8,151 nt of DNA from Thiotrichaceae bacterium. GTDB lineage: Bacteria > Pseudomonadota > Gammaproteobacteria > SZUA-229. The first letter of the stretch is position 1. Each line of letters starts with the position of its first letter. A program made the translations under genes and the position numbers. The stretch lies in the NCBI GenBank assembly GCA_002746365.1, contig NVWZ01000024.1:31537-39687 (forward strand), written 5' to 3'. The notes beneath the pieces are model-generated. The model had not been told where the DNA came from, made no database searches, and saw nothing but the letters and a program-made list of their open reading frames with translations. Positions 1 to 6,700 of the stretch are shown piece after piece.

Positions 1-406
1 CCATTCCCCAGCCCATCTTGTCTGGTTGTATACCTATAAGAGCGCGTTTTTCAGGAAGATGATCGGTAAGTCGTGCTATATCCATTAAGTCGATTAGGCC
101 GACCTCGTGTGCACTGCGTTTTGTGGTGCCTAAAAATGTGTCCATGTCTGTACCTACAAAAACGTTTACAGTTCCTGGAGGTTGGTGTAACTCTGTGGCA
201 TCAAAAACGATAAGGTTGTCACAGTCCTCAATCCATACGGCAAGCGTAAAGCTAAGCGTGCCACCATCAATGAAGTTTAAATCTGGTATATCTGATTGTA
301 TATTAGAATAGTCTGATTGAAGACGATTTAGCGCATGTATACCAGCGCCTTCATCTGTAAGCAAGGTGTTGCCAATCCCCAGTATTAATGTTTCATTATC
401 TGTCAT
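1..406 (-). CDS. [NiFe]-hydrogenase maturation endopeptidase (HyaD/HybD/HupD family), 3'-truncated by window edge
   Basis: This protease removes the C-terminal peptide of the hydrogenase large subunit once nickel is in place, the last step of cytoplasmic active-site assembly. The reverse strand reads 135 codons from ATG at 406-404 and is still open at base 1. Visible motifs are GIGNTLLTDEGAG (residues 10-22), DGG (47-49), VFDA (67-70), SAHEVGL (98-104) and IGIQPDKMGWG (124-134). E19, D69 and H100 match the three nickel-sensing ligands known in HybD (Glu16, Asp62, His93). The family is usually about 150-165 residues, so only a short C-terminus should be missing. A GGGGT stretch just upstream of the ATG could be a weak ribosome site. 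The gene diverges from hypC and shares its control region. The family call is firm; which hydrogenase it serves (HyaD-, HupD- or HynD-type) cannot be decided from this part. Confidence 0.9.
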   Translation of the reverse strand, partial: MTDNETLILGIGNTLLTDEGAGIHALNRLQSDYSNIQSDIPDLNFIDGGTLSFTLAVWIEDCDNLIVFDATELHQPPGTVNVFVGTDMDTFLGTTKRSAHEVGLIDLMDIARLTDHLPEKRALIGIQPDKMGWGM

Positions 407-434
407 CAATCTACCCCGTTACTTTCATATAATT

Positions 435-440
435 ATTATA
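435..440 (-). promoter_or_regulatory. Putative -10 element of the endopeptidase promoter
   Basis: The reverse strand reads a perfect TATAAT here, 28 bases upstream of the endopeptidase ATG. The centre of the FNR-type box at 461-474 lies 27.5 bases upstream of its first base, putting the box near -40 relative to the expected start site. That is close to the -41.5 spacing known for class II FNR-activated promoters. No good -35 is needed or seen. The promoter assignment is inference from spacing. Confidence 0.5.
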
Positions 441-460
441 AGAAACAGCCGTATTACTTA

Positions 461-474
461 TTGATTTACGTCAA
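461..474. promoter_or_regulatory. FNR/Anr-type (CRP-family) operator shared by divergent promoters
   Basis: The palindrome TTGATTTACGTCAA matches the FNR consensus TTGAT-N4-ATCAA at nine of ten defined positions, with a single A-to-G change in the right half-site. It lies mid-way in the 130-bp region between the endopeptidase and hypC. FNR and Anr carry an oxygen-sensitive [4Fe-4S] cluster and activate anaerobic genes, hydrogenase maturation among them. The regulator gene is not in the window. Another CRP/FNR-family member (for example Dnr-like) could use the same box. Confidence 0.7.
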
Positions 475-501
475 CTTGTTTGTGTCTTTTGTGAAGTTAA
501 A

Positions 502-507
502 TATAAA
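502..507 (+). promoter_or_regulatory. Putative -10 element of the hypC operon promoter
   Basis: TATAAA (5 of 6 to TATAAT) lies 29 bp upstream of hypC. If used, the FNR-type box would be centred near -46. An overlapping weaker hexamer, TTAAAT at 497-502, would place the box exactly at the class II position of -41.5. The sequence cannot decide between them; only the existence of a promoter here is reasonably supported. Confidence 0.4.
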
Positions 508-536
508 TCAAGTAATTATCTTTCGGATGTGTTGCT

Positions 537-767
537 ATGTGTCTAGGCATACCTATGCAGATTAAATCAATAGATGGTTTTACCGCGCACTGTGAAGCGA
601 AAGGTGTAGCGCGTGATGTCAGTCTTTTTATGATGCAAGAAGATGATTTAGAAGTGGAAGATTTTATTGTTGTGCATGTCGGTTACGCTATTCAGAAAAT
701 ATCAGAGCAGGAAGCGCAGACTGCGTGGGAATTATATGACGAGATGCTGGCAGCCGAGCAACCATAG
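537..767 (+). CDS. hypC: Hydrogenase maturation chaperone HypC (HypC/HybG/HupF family)
   Basis: This small chaperone works with HypD to carry iron and build the Fe(CN)2CO group, then delivers it to the hydrogenase large-subunit precursor in the cytoplasm. The 76-residue product has the normal family length and the diagnostic N-terminus MCLGIPMQI. Cys2, exposed after removal of Met1, is the essential ligand and binding residue in the family. The conserved IVVHVGYAI segment (44-52) contains the family histidine, H47. The start is fixed by the MCLGIP motif. Only a weak purine stretch (GGATG, 525-529) precedes it. It is the first gene of the hyp operon, and its TAG stop directly abuts the hypA ATG, suggesting translational coupling. 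The divergent FNR-type box should control it. Confidence 0.96.
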   Translation: MCLGIPMQIKSIDGFTAHCEAKGVARDVSLFMMQEDDLEVEDFIVVHVGYAIQKISEQEAQTAWELYDEMLAAEQP

Positions 768-1127
768 ATGCACGAGCTCGCTATTTGTCAATCGTTGATA
801 GATCAAGTTGAAGATATTGCTCTAGAGCGTAATGCGCAAAGTGTTAGTTTGATTATTATTGCTATTGGTCCGTTATCGGGTGTTGAGGCTCCGTTATTAA
901 AAAATGCTTATCCGTTGGCCTGCATCGGAACGGTGGCAGAAAATTCAGAGCTGGTTATAGAACTATTGCCAATACGGGTTAAATGTATGCAATGTGGCAG
1001 TGAATCTGAAGTCTTACCAAACAAATTAATCTGTAAAAAATGCGGTGACTGGAGAACAGAACTGGTTAGTGGTGACGAGATGATGTTGATGAGCGTTGAA
1101 TTGGAAAAAGAAAAAACGGAGTTGTAA
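768..1127 (+). CDS. hypA: Hydrogenase nickel-insertion zinc protein HypA
   Basis: HypA receives nickel from HypB and delivers it to the hydrogenase large subunit. The 119-residue protein is of normal length. It starts with MHE, whose His2 is the key nickel ligand in the family, followed by the conserved IGPLSGVE segment (33-40). The structural zinc site is complete: C73-x2-C76 and C89-x2-C92. The start is fixed by the MHE motif. It begins on the base after the hypC stop, so its ribosome site lies inside the hypC end and re-initiation by the same ribosome is likely. A 72-bp spacer separates it from hypB. Confidence 0.96.
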   Translation: MHELAICQSLIDQVEDIALERNAQSVSLIIIAIGPLSGVEAPLLKNAYPLACIGTVAENSELVIELLPIRVKCMQCGSESEVLPNKLICKKCGDWRTELVSGDEMMLMSVELEKEKTEL

Positions 1128-1186
1128 GTAATAGTTGCAATCGACTATTTAAACATCAACAGCGAGTTAGAAAAACGAATCTATTC

Positions 1187-1190
1187 GGAG
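1187..1190 (+). promoter_or_regulatory. Ribosome binding site of hypB
   Basis: GGAG, nine bases before the hypB ATG. The rest of the hypA-hypB spacer (1128-1199) is AT-rich; I see no terminator, promoter or small gene there. Confidence 0.55.
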
Positions 1191-1199
1191 AGTATATTA

Positions 1200-2009
1200 A
1201 TGTGTGATACATGCGGATGCAATATAACCCCTGGCAACGAAGGTCTAATAAAAGCCGGCGGTAAACTTCATAAAACTGAAAGTGGTAAAGAAGCGGTTAC
1301 TGTTCTTCGTAGCCTGTTACATGAGAATGATCACGCAGCCTCACATAACCGAAACCATTTTGATCAACATAATGTACTAGCGATTAATTTAATGTCATCG
1401 CCCGGTGCAGGAAAAACAGCCTTACTCGAAGCGACGATTCAACAGCTCGATAACAGTTTAAAAATTGCCGTTATCGAAGGTGATCTGGAAACTGAAAACG
1501 ATGCTGAACGTATCCGTAAACTTGGCGTCAAGGCGATTCAGATTGCTACTGGCAGTGCCTGTCATCTCGATGCACATATGGTTCATGAAGCATTACATCA
1601 TTTCGATCTTTCAGAGTTTGATGTGGTCTTCATTGAGAATGTTGGCAATCTGGTTTGTCCGGCAAGTTTTGATCTGGGACAGCACTTAAATGTTACTTTG
1701 CTCTCAGTACCAGAAGGTGATGATAAACCGGCTAAATACCCGGTCATGTTTCGTGCTTCCGATTTGGTTGTGCTGAGTAAGAGTGACCTGTTACCGATAC
1801 TCGATGATTTTAAACCTGAGAGAGCAAAAGGTTACCTGCGTGATATCGCCAGTACTGCGCCGGTGATGCAACTTTCTTCAAAAGATAAATCAGGGATGTT
1901 GAAATGGATTAGTTGGATAAACCAGCAGATTGAAATTCGTCAGAGAGCATTACAGCAGCATCCCGTTACTGGTCATCACCACCATACGCATGAGGAGGTG
2001 CATATTTAG
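1200..2009 (+). CDS. hypB: Hydrogenase nickel incorporation GTPase HypB with His-rich linker and tail
   Basis: HypB is a SIMIBI-class GTPase that binds nickel and hands it to HypA. The 269-residue product begins with the high-affinity nickel motif C2-x2-C5-G-C7. The G domain follows: P-loop SSPGAGKT (66-73), EGDLETENDAERI (93-105), metal-site residues C121-H122 and C153 (in NVGNLVCP), and the base-recognition motif SKSD (193-196) in place of the usual NKxD. The linker before the G domain carries five histidines exactly four residues apart (41, 45, 49, 53, 57). The C-terminus is a His cluster, GHHHHTHEEVHI (258-269). Such His-rich parts in other HypB proteins store nickel, but the common form is an N-terminal run. 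The tail codons also contain the hypD ribosome site. The start is supported by the CxxCGC motif and the upstream GGAG. Confidence 0.96.
   Translation: MCDTCGCNITPGNEGLIKAGGKLHKTESGKEAVTVLRSLLHENDHAASHNRNHFDQHNVLAINLMSSPGAGKTALLEATIQQLDNSLKIAVIEGDLETENDAERIRKLGVKAIQIATGSACHLDAHMVHEALHHFDLSEFDVVFIENVGNLVCPASFDLGQHLNVTLLSVPEGDDKPAKYPVMFRASDLVVLSKSDLLPILDDFKPERAKGYLRDIASTAPVMQLSSKDKSGMLKWISWINQQIEIRQRALQQHPVTGHHHHTHEEVHI
1993..1999 (+). promoter_or_regulatory. Shine-Dalgarno site of hypD inside the hypB tail
   Basis: AGGAGGT is a perfect anti-SD match. It lies within the hypB codons for Glu265-Glu266-Val267, 12 bases before the hypD ATG. It is the strongest ribosome site in the operon; the spacing is a little long. 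Confidence 0.65.
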
Positions 2010-2011
2010 TT

Positions 2012-3148
2012 ATGCTGAATTCGGCTAAACAATGGCTTGAACGCATCCATGCGCTACCGCATAAAAAAGACAAGATAAAACTGATGAATGTGTGTGGTGG
2101 TCATGAACGCTCGATCACTATGGCTGGATTACGTAAAGCTTTACCTGACTATATCGAACTGGTTCCGGGGCCGGGTTGCCCGGTGTGTATCTGTCCGGAA
2201 GAAGATATATTTGAAGCCATACAACTGGCGCTGAATGAAGATATTATCCTGGTGGCTTTTGGTGATATGTTGCGTGTGCCGGTCAATGTACCAAAAGTCC
2301 GTGGTGATATAAAATCGGCGCGTACACTGGAGCAGGCAAAAGCGCAGGGTGCTGATATACGCCCGATCGCATCACCGACAGAAGCGGTCAGTATCGCAAA
2401 ACAGAATTTGGAAAAAGCAGTGGTATTCTTTGCGGCTGGATTTGAAACCACCACAGCACCGGTAGCCGCGATGATGGTAGAAGGGGTACCTGATAATTTA
2501 TCGGTTTTGTTATCCGGTCGTTTGACCTGGCCGGCAGTGGCTATGTTGCTGGAGTCGGGTGAGGCTGGTTTTGACGCGCTGATTGCACCGGGTCATGTCG
2601 CTACAATCATGGGGCCGGAGGAGTGGGAGTTTGTTGTAGAAAAACACAACATTCCTGCAGCGGTTGCCGGTTTTAAACCAGAGAGTTTGCTGGCTGCGAT
2701 GTATTCAACGTTACGCCAGCTAAACGAAGGACGTTACTTTCTAGACAACTGTTATCCCGAGCTGGTAAAAGCCGGTGGTAATAAATCGGCGCAGTTACAT
2801 CTGAATAAAGCGATGACAGTTTATGATGCTAACTGGCGGGGTATCGGCATCATTCCACAATCGGGCTACATGTTGGAAAAAAGTTACAGTCAGTACGATG
2901 CCAGAAAAATATTTCCGTCTTATGCTGATGATGCTCGTAAACGTGCAGGTCAGATGCCACCGGGCTGCGACTGCGCACAGGTTGTACTGGGTAAGATATA
3001 TCCTAATGAATGCCGGTTATTTGGTGCGGCGTGTATACCGAGAAACCCGATTGGCCCCTGTATGGTATCGGATGAGGGGGCGTGCCGTATATGGTGGGCA
3101 GGTGGGATGCGTGAGCCGGTAGAGGTTAAAAAGAAAGCGGTTGGGTGA
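2012..3148 (+). CDS. hypD: Hydrogenase Fe(CN)2CO assembly protein HypD
   Basis: HypD is the [4Fe-4S] scaffold on which, with HypC, cyanide from HypE and CO are attached to iron. The 378-residue length is normal. Family motifs are NVCGGHE (26-32, with the essential C28), GPGCPVC (53-59, C56 and C59 forming the redox-active CxxC), and AAGFETTTAP (from about residue 141). The C-terminal iron-sulfur region has C319, C321, C334, C341, C350 and C358, ending in the conserved CRIWW. No motif is broken. It starts two bases after the hypB stop with a strong SD, so it is co-translated with hypB. A 142-bp gap containing a REP-like palindrome separates it from hypF, the largest gap in the hyp operon. Confidence 0.97.
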   Translation: MLNSAKQWLERIHALPHKKDKIKLMNVCGGHERSITMAGLRKALPDYIELVPGPGCPVCICPEEDIFEAIQLALNEDIILVAFGDMLRVPVNVPKVRGDIKSARTLEQAKAQGADIRPIASPTEAVSIAKQNLEKAVVFFAAGFETTTAPVAAMMVEGVPDNLSVLLSGRLTWPAVAMLLESGEAGFDALIAPGHVATIMGPEEWEFVVEKHNIPAAVAGFKPESLLAAMYSTLRQLNEGRYFLDNCYPELVKAGGNKSAQLHLNKAMTVYDANWRGIGIIPQSGYMLEKSYSQYDARKIFPSYADDARKRAGQMPPGCDCAQVVLGKIYPNECRLFGAACIPRNPIGPCMVSDEGACRIWWAGGMREPVEVKKKAVG

Positions 3149-3190
3149 GCATTGGATGCTATATTATTTATCGTCGTGTTCTTAAATATG

Positions 3191-3222
3191 CGGGTAATCG
3201 CGGTTTGCAAACCGCTCCTACA
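3191..3222 (-). repeat. REP-like element (GTAG head plus 16-bp perfect palindrome)
   Basis: On the minus strand the element starts GTAGGA and continues into the perfect palindrome GCGGTTTGCAAACCGC (3200-3215), followed by GATTACCCG. A GTAG tetranucleotide before a GC-rich hairpin is the form of REP elements mobilised by RAYT transposases in gammaproteobacteria; Pseudomonas REPs have the related GTAGGAGCGG start. It lies between hypD and hypF. As RNA it would fold into a stable hairpin without a U-run, so it may attenuate transcription or stabilise the upstream message rather than terminate it. Only one copy is seen in the window, so repeat status rests on resemblance. Confidence 0.65.
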
Positions 3223-3280
3223 GAGTGGTACCTACCTGTATTCCTCGATGCCAGAACATAACAGGTTTAACCCAATTCTG

Positions 3281-3285
3281 AAGGA
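3281..3285 (+). promoter_or_regulatory. Ribosome binding site of hypF
   Basis: AAGGA lies five bases before the hypF ATG and supports the start at 3291. The next in-frame homology begins only around residue 18, so the first 17 residues are a short, variable extension. Confidence 0.6.
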
Positions 3286-3290
3286 TTGAT

Positions 3291-5609
3291 ATGGACACTT
3301 GTTTAAAAAATAATCCCCAAACAAATCAGGATATTTCTGCCAGAAAAATAACATTATCCGGCCAGGTTCAGGGCGTAGGTTTCCGCCCATTCATCTATCG
3401 ACTGGCAACCGAACATCAACTTACCGGCTGGGTAAGAAATTGTGTGGGTATCGTCGAAATCCATGCACAGGGCTCGTCTAAAAATATAGAACATTTTCTT
3501 ACTGAGATATTCGATAAAAAACCACCGTTAGCCAAACCTAAACTTGAATCAGATAAACGATCGGATACAGCTGAGTATGAGTCATTCGATATTCTTGAAA
3601 GTGAGACTCTGGGTGAGGCAAATATCAGTGTGCCGAATGATCTCTATCTCTGTGATGATTGTCTGGCAGAATTAAATGATCCGGATAATCGTCGTTATCG
3701 CTACCCGTTTATAAATTGTACTCAGTGTGGTCCGCGTTATACCTTGATACGTCATCTGCCTTATGATCGCCCAAACACAACGATGGCAGATTTTGTATTA
3801 TGCCCATCTTGCCTCGCTGAGTATGAAGACCCAAATAATCGACGCTTTCATGCTGAGCCTGTAGCTTGTTCAGATTGTGGGCCTTCGCTGGTTTTTCATA
3901 GTAACTCCGCCGAACTTAATAAGACGATTTGTAATGATAATGACGCAGTTCTAAAAAATACGGTTGAGGCCTTACATCAGGGAAGAGTTGTTGCTGTTAA
4001 AGGCATCGGTGGTTATCATCTGATGTGTGATGCCACCCATACTGAAGCCGTATCTCGTTTAAGAAATAATAAACCGCGCCCGGATAAAGCTCTGGCAGTC
4101 ATGTTCCCGGCGCCGGTAGAAAATCCTTGTAAAGTAGCTGAGTCGTATGTTTTATTAACAGCAGAAGATAAAATTTTTTTGTTGCAGCCAGCCAGGCCTA
4201 TTTTACTGGTTGCTAAAAAACAGGGTACAATATTATCTGAACAGATTGCACCGGGATTAAATGAAGTGGGAATCATGTTGCCATACAGTCCCTTGCATCA
4301 TCTTTTATTGAATGAGTTTGGTCGACCACTGGTAGTAACCTCTGCAAATATCAGTGGTGAACCAGTATTGATTGATAATCTACAGATTGAAAAAAGACTT
4401 AAGCATGTTGCCGATGCCTGCCTTCATCATAATCGGCCAATACAACGACCTGCTGATGACCCGGTATTCCGAACGATTGCAAACAAACCGAGACCGATAC
4501 GAATCGGTCGTGGTTCTGCGCCACTAGAAATGGTGCTACCGTTTGAATTGGCACATCCGGTACTGGCTGTGGGTGCGCAGATGAAGAACACAGTGACGCT
4601 AGCCTGGAAAAATCGTGCGGTCATTTCGCCGCATATCGGCGAGATGAACACACCTCGTAGTGTTGATGTATTTGAAAACACGATTAAAGATTTACAAGAT
4701 CTGTACGGTGTCAAAATAGAACAATTAATTTGTGATGCGCATCCTGGTTACACCACCACTCGCTGGGCCAATAAACAAAAATTACCCGTGCGCAGTGTGA
4801 TGCATCATCATGCACATGCTTCTGCCTCTTATTACGAATGTGAGTCTGCCGTTCAAGCTGATGAAGCTATTCTGGCATTTACCTGGGATGGTGTCGGTTA
4901 TGGTGAAGATGGAACTTTATGGGGCGGCGAAACTTTTTTAGGTAAACCGGGTGAATGGAAACGTGTTGCCAGCTTGAAACCATTTTATCTTGCGGGTGCG
5001 GATAAAGCCGGACGTGAACCGTGGCGTAGTGCGGCGGCTATGTGTTGGGAAATCGGGCAGTCGTATGAGCAAATTCCAGAGAAAGGTCCGATGCTTAAGC
5101 AGGCATGGTTACGCAAAATCAATGCCCCTCAATCATCATCCGTCGGACGATTATTTGATGCTGTGGCCGCGTTAACCGGTGTACGAATTCAGGCGAGTTT
5201 TGAAGGTCAGGGACCGATGGAACTTGAAGCATTGTGCTCTTCTTTGACTAATGGTGCGGATGATTTCATCGATATTGATTTAGAAGATGATAATAAGCTA
5301 TTGATTATAAATTGGAAGTCTTTGATTGTTGAGATGACAGATTCTACTTTAAGTCCTGGTCAGCGGTCTGCAATTTTTCACAGCTCACTGGCTCATAATA
5401 TTTTAAAGCAGGCAAAAATCTTTCGTAAGAAACACGGCATCAATACGGTTAGTCTTTGCGGTGGTGTATTTCAAAATAAGGTATTAAGTGAAAAGGCGAT
5501 GACATTATTATCTGTCGAAGGCTTTAAGGTTTGTTTACCTGAGTTGATTCCGGTCAATGATGCAGGAATCAGTTTCGGGCAAGTTATTGAGTATGGATAC
5601 AGGCATTAA
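3291..5609 (+). CDS. hypF: Carbamoyltransferase HypF (carbamoyl phosphate to HypE)
   Basis: HypF hydrolyses carbamoyl phosphate, forms carbamoyl-AMP with ATP and transfers the carbamoyl group to the C-terminal Cys of HypE, the source of the cyanide ligands. All domains are present in order across 772 residues (E. coli about 750). The acylphosphatase domain has GQVQGVGFRPF (24-34), with catalytic R32 and N50. Two zinc fingers of form C-x2-C-x18-C-x2-C follow: C121/C124/C143/C146 and C171/C174/C193/C196. The YrdC-like domain shows VKGIGGYHL (236-244) and TSANISGEP (350-358). The Kae1-like domain has HHHAH (505-509), DGVGYGEDG, WGGE and CGGVFQN. Near the end PVNDAGISFGQ has Ala where homologues usually have Gly (NDGG); the metal-binding Asp is kept. 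It sits between hypD and hypE, the order in which its product acts. Confidence 0.97.
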   Translation: MDTCLKNNPQTNQDISARKITLSGQVQGVGFRPFIYRLATEHQLTGWVRNCVGIVEIHAQGSSKNIEHFLTEIFDKKPPLAKPKLESDKRSDTAEYESFDILESETLGEANISVPNDLYLCDDCLAELNDPDNRRYRYPFINCTQCGPRYTLIRHLPYDRPNTTMADFVLCPSCLAEYEDPNNRRFHAEPVACSDCGPSLVFHSNSAELNKTICNDNDAVLKNTVEALHQGRVVAVKGIGGYHLMCDATHTEAVSRLRNNKPRPDKALAVMFPAPVENPCKVAESYVLLTAEDKIFLLQPARPILLVAKKQGTILSEQIAPGLNEVGIMLPYSPLHHLLLNEFGRPLVVTSANISGEPVLIDNLQIEKRLKHVADACLHHNRPIQRPADDPVFRTIANKPRPIRIGRGSAPLEMVLPFELAHPVLAVGAQMKNTVTLAWKNRAVISPHIGEMNTPRSVDVFENTIKDLQDLYGVKIEQLICDAHPGYTTTRWANKQKLPVRSVMHHHAHASASYYECESAVQADEAILAFTWDGVGYGEDGTLWGGETFLGKPGEWKRVASLKPFYLAGADKAGREPWRSAAAMCWEIGQSYEQIPEKGPMLKQAWLRKINAPQSSSVGRLFDAVAALTGVRIQASFEGQGPMELEALCSSLTNGADDFIDIDLEDDNKLLIINWKSLIVEMTDSTLSPGQRSAIFHSSLAHNILKQAKIFRKKHGINTVSLCGGVFQNKVLSEKAMTLLSVEGFKVCLPELIPVNDAGISFGQVIEYGYRH

Positions 5610-5632
5610 TATTTTCATTTCATCTAATGAAG

Positions 5633-5650
5633 GTATGTGTAAATACATAC
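5633..5650. repeat. Short inverted repeat in the hypF-hypE spacer
   Basis: GTATGT and ACATAC form a six-base stem around a six-base loop, in the 72-bp gap between hypF and hypE. It is AT-rich and no T-run follows, so it is not a convincing terminator. A smaller inverted repeat, TTCAT-CTA-ATGAA, precedes it at 5619-5631. Either may be chance. Confidence 0.3.
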
Positions 5651-5681
5651 TCATGTTGTAAAAATAGTGACAGGTAGGTAA

Positions 5682-6686
5682 ATGATGCAGGACACACATA
5701 TCTCATTAGCACATGGTAATGGTGGTCGTTACATGCGTGAACTCATTGAAGAAATCTTCGCTCGCTATCTAGCTAATCCGGATTTAGACGTACAGGCCGA
5801 TGCAGTATCGATTGAACTTAATGGGGGTGATGTGTTGTTCACTACCGATGGTTTTACCGTGCAGCCACTTGAGTTTCCTGGTGGTAATATAGGATCACTC
5901 GCGGTTCATGGTACAACAAATGATCTAGCCGTTGCCGGGGCGATTCCAAAATATTTAAGTTTGAATGCATTTATCGAAGAGGGCATGGAGATTGTTATAC
6001 TGGAGCGTATCATCAAAACACTGGCTGAAACGGCCGCTGAAATTGGTGTCAAAGTCGTCTGCGGTGATACTAAAGTGTTGCGCCGAGGAGAAGGTGGAGG
6101 ATTGTATCTTGCTACTACGGGCATCGGTATTCGTCAGGGACAGGTTATGTCGATGAAAAATATTAAACACGGTGATGCAATAATCGTCAGTGGTCCGGTC
6201 GGCGATCATGGTATCGCTGTGATGCTTGCACGGGAGGAATTTGGCCTACGTGGTGATATCCAGTCTGATGCGGCCAGCGTATTAAATTTAACGACGGCAG
6301 CACTGAACCATGAAGGCCTGCGTTTTATGCGTGACCCGACACGGGGTGGTATTGCGACAGTTTGCTGTGAAATGCATCGTGCAACCGGTATGGGGGTTCG
6401 CTTATCAGAGAAAACCCTTCCAGTACGTGATCCGGTACAATCAGTTTGTGAAATACTTGGATACGATCCTATGTATCTTGCCTGTGAAGGGCGTGTGGTC
6501 GCAGTGGTGGACCCGGCTGAATCAGAAGCATTACTAAGTACATGGCACGAACTGGAAGAGGGTGTCGGTGCTGCAATAATTGGACAGATTGATTCAAACA
6601 TACCCTATGTACTGATGGAGACTGATATCGGTGGGGAACGCATATTGGAGGAACTCGAAGATGACCCATTACCGCGTATCTGCTGA
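5682..6686 (+). CDS. hypE: Hydrogenase maturation protein HypE (thiocarboxamide dehydratase)
   Basis: HypE is an AIRS/PurM-type ATPase. It dehydrates the carbamoyl group that HypF places on its C-terminal cysteine to a thiocyanate, then passes the cyanide to the HypC-HypD complex. The 334-residue protein has the expected length and ends in the invariant PRIC, with C334 as the modified residue. Other motifs are HGNGG (11-15), TTDGF (54-58), FPGGNIGSLAVHGTTNDLA (a conserved nucleotide-binding and dimer stretch), GDTKV (128-132) and MRDPTRGG. Two ATGs stand in tandem (5682 and 5685). AGG repeats at 5672-5678 serve either one, so Met1 and Met2 starts are both possible. It is the last hyp gene; a channel gene follows after 14 bp on the same strand. 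Confidence 0.97.
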   Translation: MMQDTHISLAHGNGGRYMRELIEEIFARYLANPDLDVQADAVSIELNGGDVLFTTDGFTVQPLEFPGGNIGSLAVHGTTNDLAVAGAIPKYLSLNAFIEEGMEIVILERIIKTLAETAAEIGVKVVCGDTKVLRRGEGGGLYLATTGIGIRQGQVMSMKNIKHGDAIIVSGPVGDHGIAVMLAREEFGLRGDIQSDAASVLNLTTAALNHEGLRFMRDPTRGGIATVCCEMHRATGMGVRLSEKTLPVRDPVQSVCEILGYDPMYLACEGRVVAVVDPAESEALLSTWHELEEGVGAAIIGQIDSNIPYVLMETDIGGERILEELEDDPLPRIC

Positions 6687-6700
6687 GCTGTTGTACATTC

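Noticed and set aside
123..311. A 62-residue plus-strand ORF
   Set aside because: It is antisense to the endopeptidase, whose minus-strand frame carries all family motifs.
521..536. A sigma-54-type GG...GC element before hypC
   Set aside because: GG at 525-526 and GC at 534-535 are too close; the required GG-N10-GC spacing is not met.
2149..2454. Minus-strand ORFs inside hypD (2149-2454), hypF (4016-4276, 4427-4714) and hypE (5906-6124, 6206-6601)
   Set aside because: All lie wholly antisense to genes with intact conserved motifs; none shows a recognisable domain.
3141..3167. A possible internal promoter before hypF (TTGGGT and TATTAT)
   Set aside because: The spacer is only 15 bp and the -35 is poor; AT-rich intergenic DNA gives such matches readily.
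3229..5680. An 11-bp inverted pair (TACCTACCTGT at 3229-3239 and ACAGGTAGGTA at 5670-5680) flanking hypF, suggesting hypF was inserted as a unit
   Set aside because: A window of this length should contain several 11-bp inverted matches by chance, and the right copy overlaps the hypE ribosome site. There is no target duplication or other sign of insertion.
537..6686. The hyp region considered as a candidate new system
   Set aside because: Every gene has the diagnostic residues of a well-known maturation factor, without frameshift or replaced domain. Novelty is limited to details such as the HypB histidines and regulation.
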